From Variovorax sp. Root411 (GTDB lineage Bacteria; Pseudomonadota; Gammaproteobacteria; Burkholderiales; Burkholderiaceae_C): 64,000 bases of DNA. The notes under the pieces are model-generated. The model worked only from the letters and a program-made list of their open reading frames with translations. It did not search any database and was not told the DNA's origin. The position numbers and the translations under genes were made by a program. Positions 63,023 through 64,000 of the stretch are shown one piece after another. Each line of letters begins with the position of its first letter. Position 1 is the stretch's first letter. The DNA is taken from NCBI RefSeq assembly GCF_001425205.1, contig NZ_LMDW01000001.1, positions 249,928 to 313,927 of the forward strand, written 5' to 3'.

Positions 63023-63050
63023 GGGCGCTTAGAGGCGCTTAGGGGCGCTT
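63011..63050. repeat. Four tandem copies of a 10-base unit between pdxA and mscL
   Basis: Four consecutive decamers of the form (A/G)(A/G)(A/G)GGCGCTT, at 63011-63020, 63021-63030, 63031-63040 and 63041-63050. The first includes the last sense codons of pdxA, and the last two cover the mscL stop and its final codons on the other strand. Confidence 0.8.
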
Positions 63051-63467
63051 GAGGCTGTCGCGGATTTCGCGCAGCAGCGTGATGTCTTCTGGCGTTGCGG
63101 CCGGAGCAGGCGGCGCGGCTTCGGTCTTCCGCAGCCTGTTGATCTGCTTGACCATCATGAAGATGATGAAAGCGAGGATCACGAAGTTGACCGCCACGGT
63201 AATGAAGCTGCCATAGGCCAGCACCGGAACGCCGGCCTTCTTCAGGTCTGCCAGCGTGTTCGCCACGCCGGCGGGCGCCGTGCCCAGCACCACATAGAGG
63301 TTCGAGAAATCGAGCTTGCCGAACACCACGCCCACCAGCGGCATGATGATGTCGCCCACCAGCGAGTCGACGATCTTGCCGAACGCGGCGCCGATGATCA
63401 CGCCCACTGCGAGGTCGATGACGTTGCCCTTGACGGCAAATTCCTTGAATTCACTGAGGATGCTCAT
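63039..63467 (-). CDS. mscL: Large-conductance mechanosensitive channel
   Basis: 142 aa homopentameric emergency channel. [28 protein letters not shown] is the first helix region with the pore; the second membrane helix lies at about 85-110, with a cytoplasmic helix at the end ([10 protein letters not shown]). ATG 63467. Convergent with pdxA, 16 bases between stops. Confidence 0.96.
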   Translation of the reverse strand: MSILSEFKEFAVKGNVIDLAVGVIIGAAFGKIVDSLVGDIIMPLVGVVFGKLDFSNLYVVLGTAPAGVANTLADLKKAGVPVLAYGSFITVAVNFVILAFIIFMMVKQINRLRKTEAAPPAPAATPEDITLLREIRDSLKRP

Positions 63468-63916
63468 GATTCAAAAGGCTGCTGGAGCTCTGCTGTTGAA
63501 GGAGGGTCGAGTATGCCCGCGGAAGCGCGCTGGAATCGGCTGCCCGGCGTGAACCATTCGGCGCATTTGATCTATTTGCCTCATCCGCAATGCGAAAAGG
63601 AAAGTGCGTGCTTAGGTGTACCCGGTTTCAGTGGTTTTAGTTACAAAAGGAAACGGGGCCTCCGTGGTGACTCATCGGAGCGGCTCTCCACTGTTAGGAT
63701 CACGCCGCCGCTAAGACAAGCGGACCGGCATTGACATGCGGTTGCATGTGCCCGGTTCAGCGCCTCCACGAGGCACTCGGCGCCCTGACAGTGCCCAGCA
63801 GTGTGCCTGCGGTAACCACGAAGTGTGAAAAAGAATTGCAGCGTAAAAGTGCATGCGTAGTTTTTATCGCCCGCTATTTGGCGCTAAAAAATTGGAATTT
63901 CCTTGGGGGATCGGAA
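63468..63916. other. 449-base region without a recognisable gene, upstream of a Wza-like start
   Basis: Divergent intergenic region between mscL and the polysaccharide export gene. The GC content falls towards the right, with A/T runs. A short open frame at 63513-63734 has no recognisable features and was not accepted. A TTGACA is at 63731-63736 without a matching -10. A stem-loop precedes the export gene. The long leader is typical of regulated capsule or exopolysaccharide operons. Confidence 0.6.
63861..63890 (+). promoter_or_regulatory. Stem-loop in the leader of the polysaccharide export gene
   Basis: TTTTTATCGCC (63861-63871) pairs with GGCGCTAAAAA (63880-63890) with one mismatch and an eight-base loop. 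It lies 26 bases before the putative TTG start. It might be an attenuator, an operator or a stabilising stem. No T-run follows directly. Confidence 0.45.
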
Positions 63917-64000
63917 TTGAGAAGAAATGCAAATGTCCTGAAGTTGGCTTCGACACTGGCATGTGTGGTGGTGCTTCAAGGCTGCGCGGTCGTGCCGGGC
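63917..64000 (+). CDS. Polysaccharide export lipoprotein (Wza/EpsA-like), N-terminal fragment
   Basis: Only 28 codons before the window ends. TTG start at 63917 with GGGGGA at 63905-63910 as ribosome site. The sequence is a lipoprotein signal: RRN n-region, hydrophobic core, lipobox VVLQGC with Cys23, then AVVPG. Wza-type outer-membrane exporters start their mature part as C-(T/A)-(V/x)-(L/V)-P-G, which is the basis for the call. It would be the first gene of a capsule or exopolysaccharide cluster to the right. The remainder cannot be checked here. Confidence 0.6.
   Translation, partial: MRRNANVLKLASTLACVVVLQGCAVVPG

Noticed and set aside
63513-63734. 73-codon frame in the gap between mscL and the export gene
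   Set aside because: No ribosome site, no hydrophobic or domain pattern, and mixed composition; treated as chance.

Overview
This window is a GC-rich stretch of chromosome (roughly two thirds G+C by eye) densely packed with housekeeping genes. Gene content and order point to Burkholderiales, family Comamonadaceae, most likely Variovorax or a close relative. Pointers are metK divergent from two LpxL-type acyltransferases, engB divergent from a dihaem cytochrome c4, System II cytochrome c maturation (ResB/CcsA type), msrPQ, the lysA-lptM/cyaY/mrcA/pilMNOPQ-aroK-aroB block, gltBD next to mlaFEDACB, and murA leading into a his operon that ends near tatABC. The taxonomic call is inference from synteny and protein style; no rRNA is present.

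Layout. 1-2316: minus-strand NitT/TauT-type ABC importer (permease cut by the window edge, ATPase, binding protein). 2498-4809: OmpR-type regulator and TctE-like sensor kinase, separated by a large palindromic repeat element. 4825-8905: metK, two lipid A-type acyltransferases and an epoxide-hydrolase-like enzyme. 8992-15919: engB, cytochrome c4, resB-ccsA, msrP-msrQ. 15937-20274: lysA-lptM, cyaY, PBP1A. 20514-28424: pilMNOPQ, aroK, aroB and a dGTPase-like gene. 28421-31843: MFS transporter, DUF1415 protein, methyltransferase and a REP-associated Y1 transposase. 32029-38299: gltB-gltD. 38399-45758: mlaF-E-D-A-C-B, YadGH-type ABC exporter, BolA/IbaG and murA. 45755-57320: hisG-hisD, two unknown secreted proteins, hisC-hisB-hisH-hisA, then an inserted block (small membrane protein, polar amino acid binding protein, dicarboxylate/amino acid symporter, hexose-6-P mutarotase), then hisF-hisI-hisE. 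57334-63467: DUF4870 protein, HIT hydrolase, tatABC, DegS-like protease, Nif3-like protein, pdxA and mscL. The last 530 bases are a gene-poor leader ending in the first 28 codons of a Wza-like polysaccharide export lipoprotein.

Functionally the window is dominated by envelope building and maintenance (Mla lipid transport, LptM, PBP1A, MurA, acyltransferases, type IV pilus core, Tat, DegS-like protease, MscL), redox and cytochrome maturation, and amino acid, aromatic and cofactor synthesis (his, aroKB, gltBD, lysA, pdxA, metK).

I did not find a clearly new defence, mobile or biosynthetic system. No CRISPR array, prophage, integrase, tRNA or rRNA is visible. The least ordinary features are the 136-bp palindromic element at 3226-3361, a repeated arrangement of a -10-like hexamer 6-8 bases before a start codon (possible leaderless mRNAs) at six genes, two unknown secreted proteins embedded in the his operon (one resembling the Rap1a/Tai family), the opposite-strand block splitting the his operon, the AT-rich tail behind the Y1 transposase, and the structured leader at the right edge.
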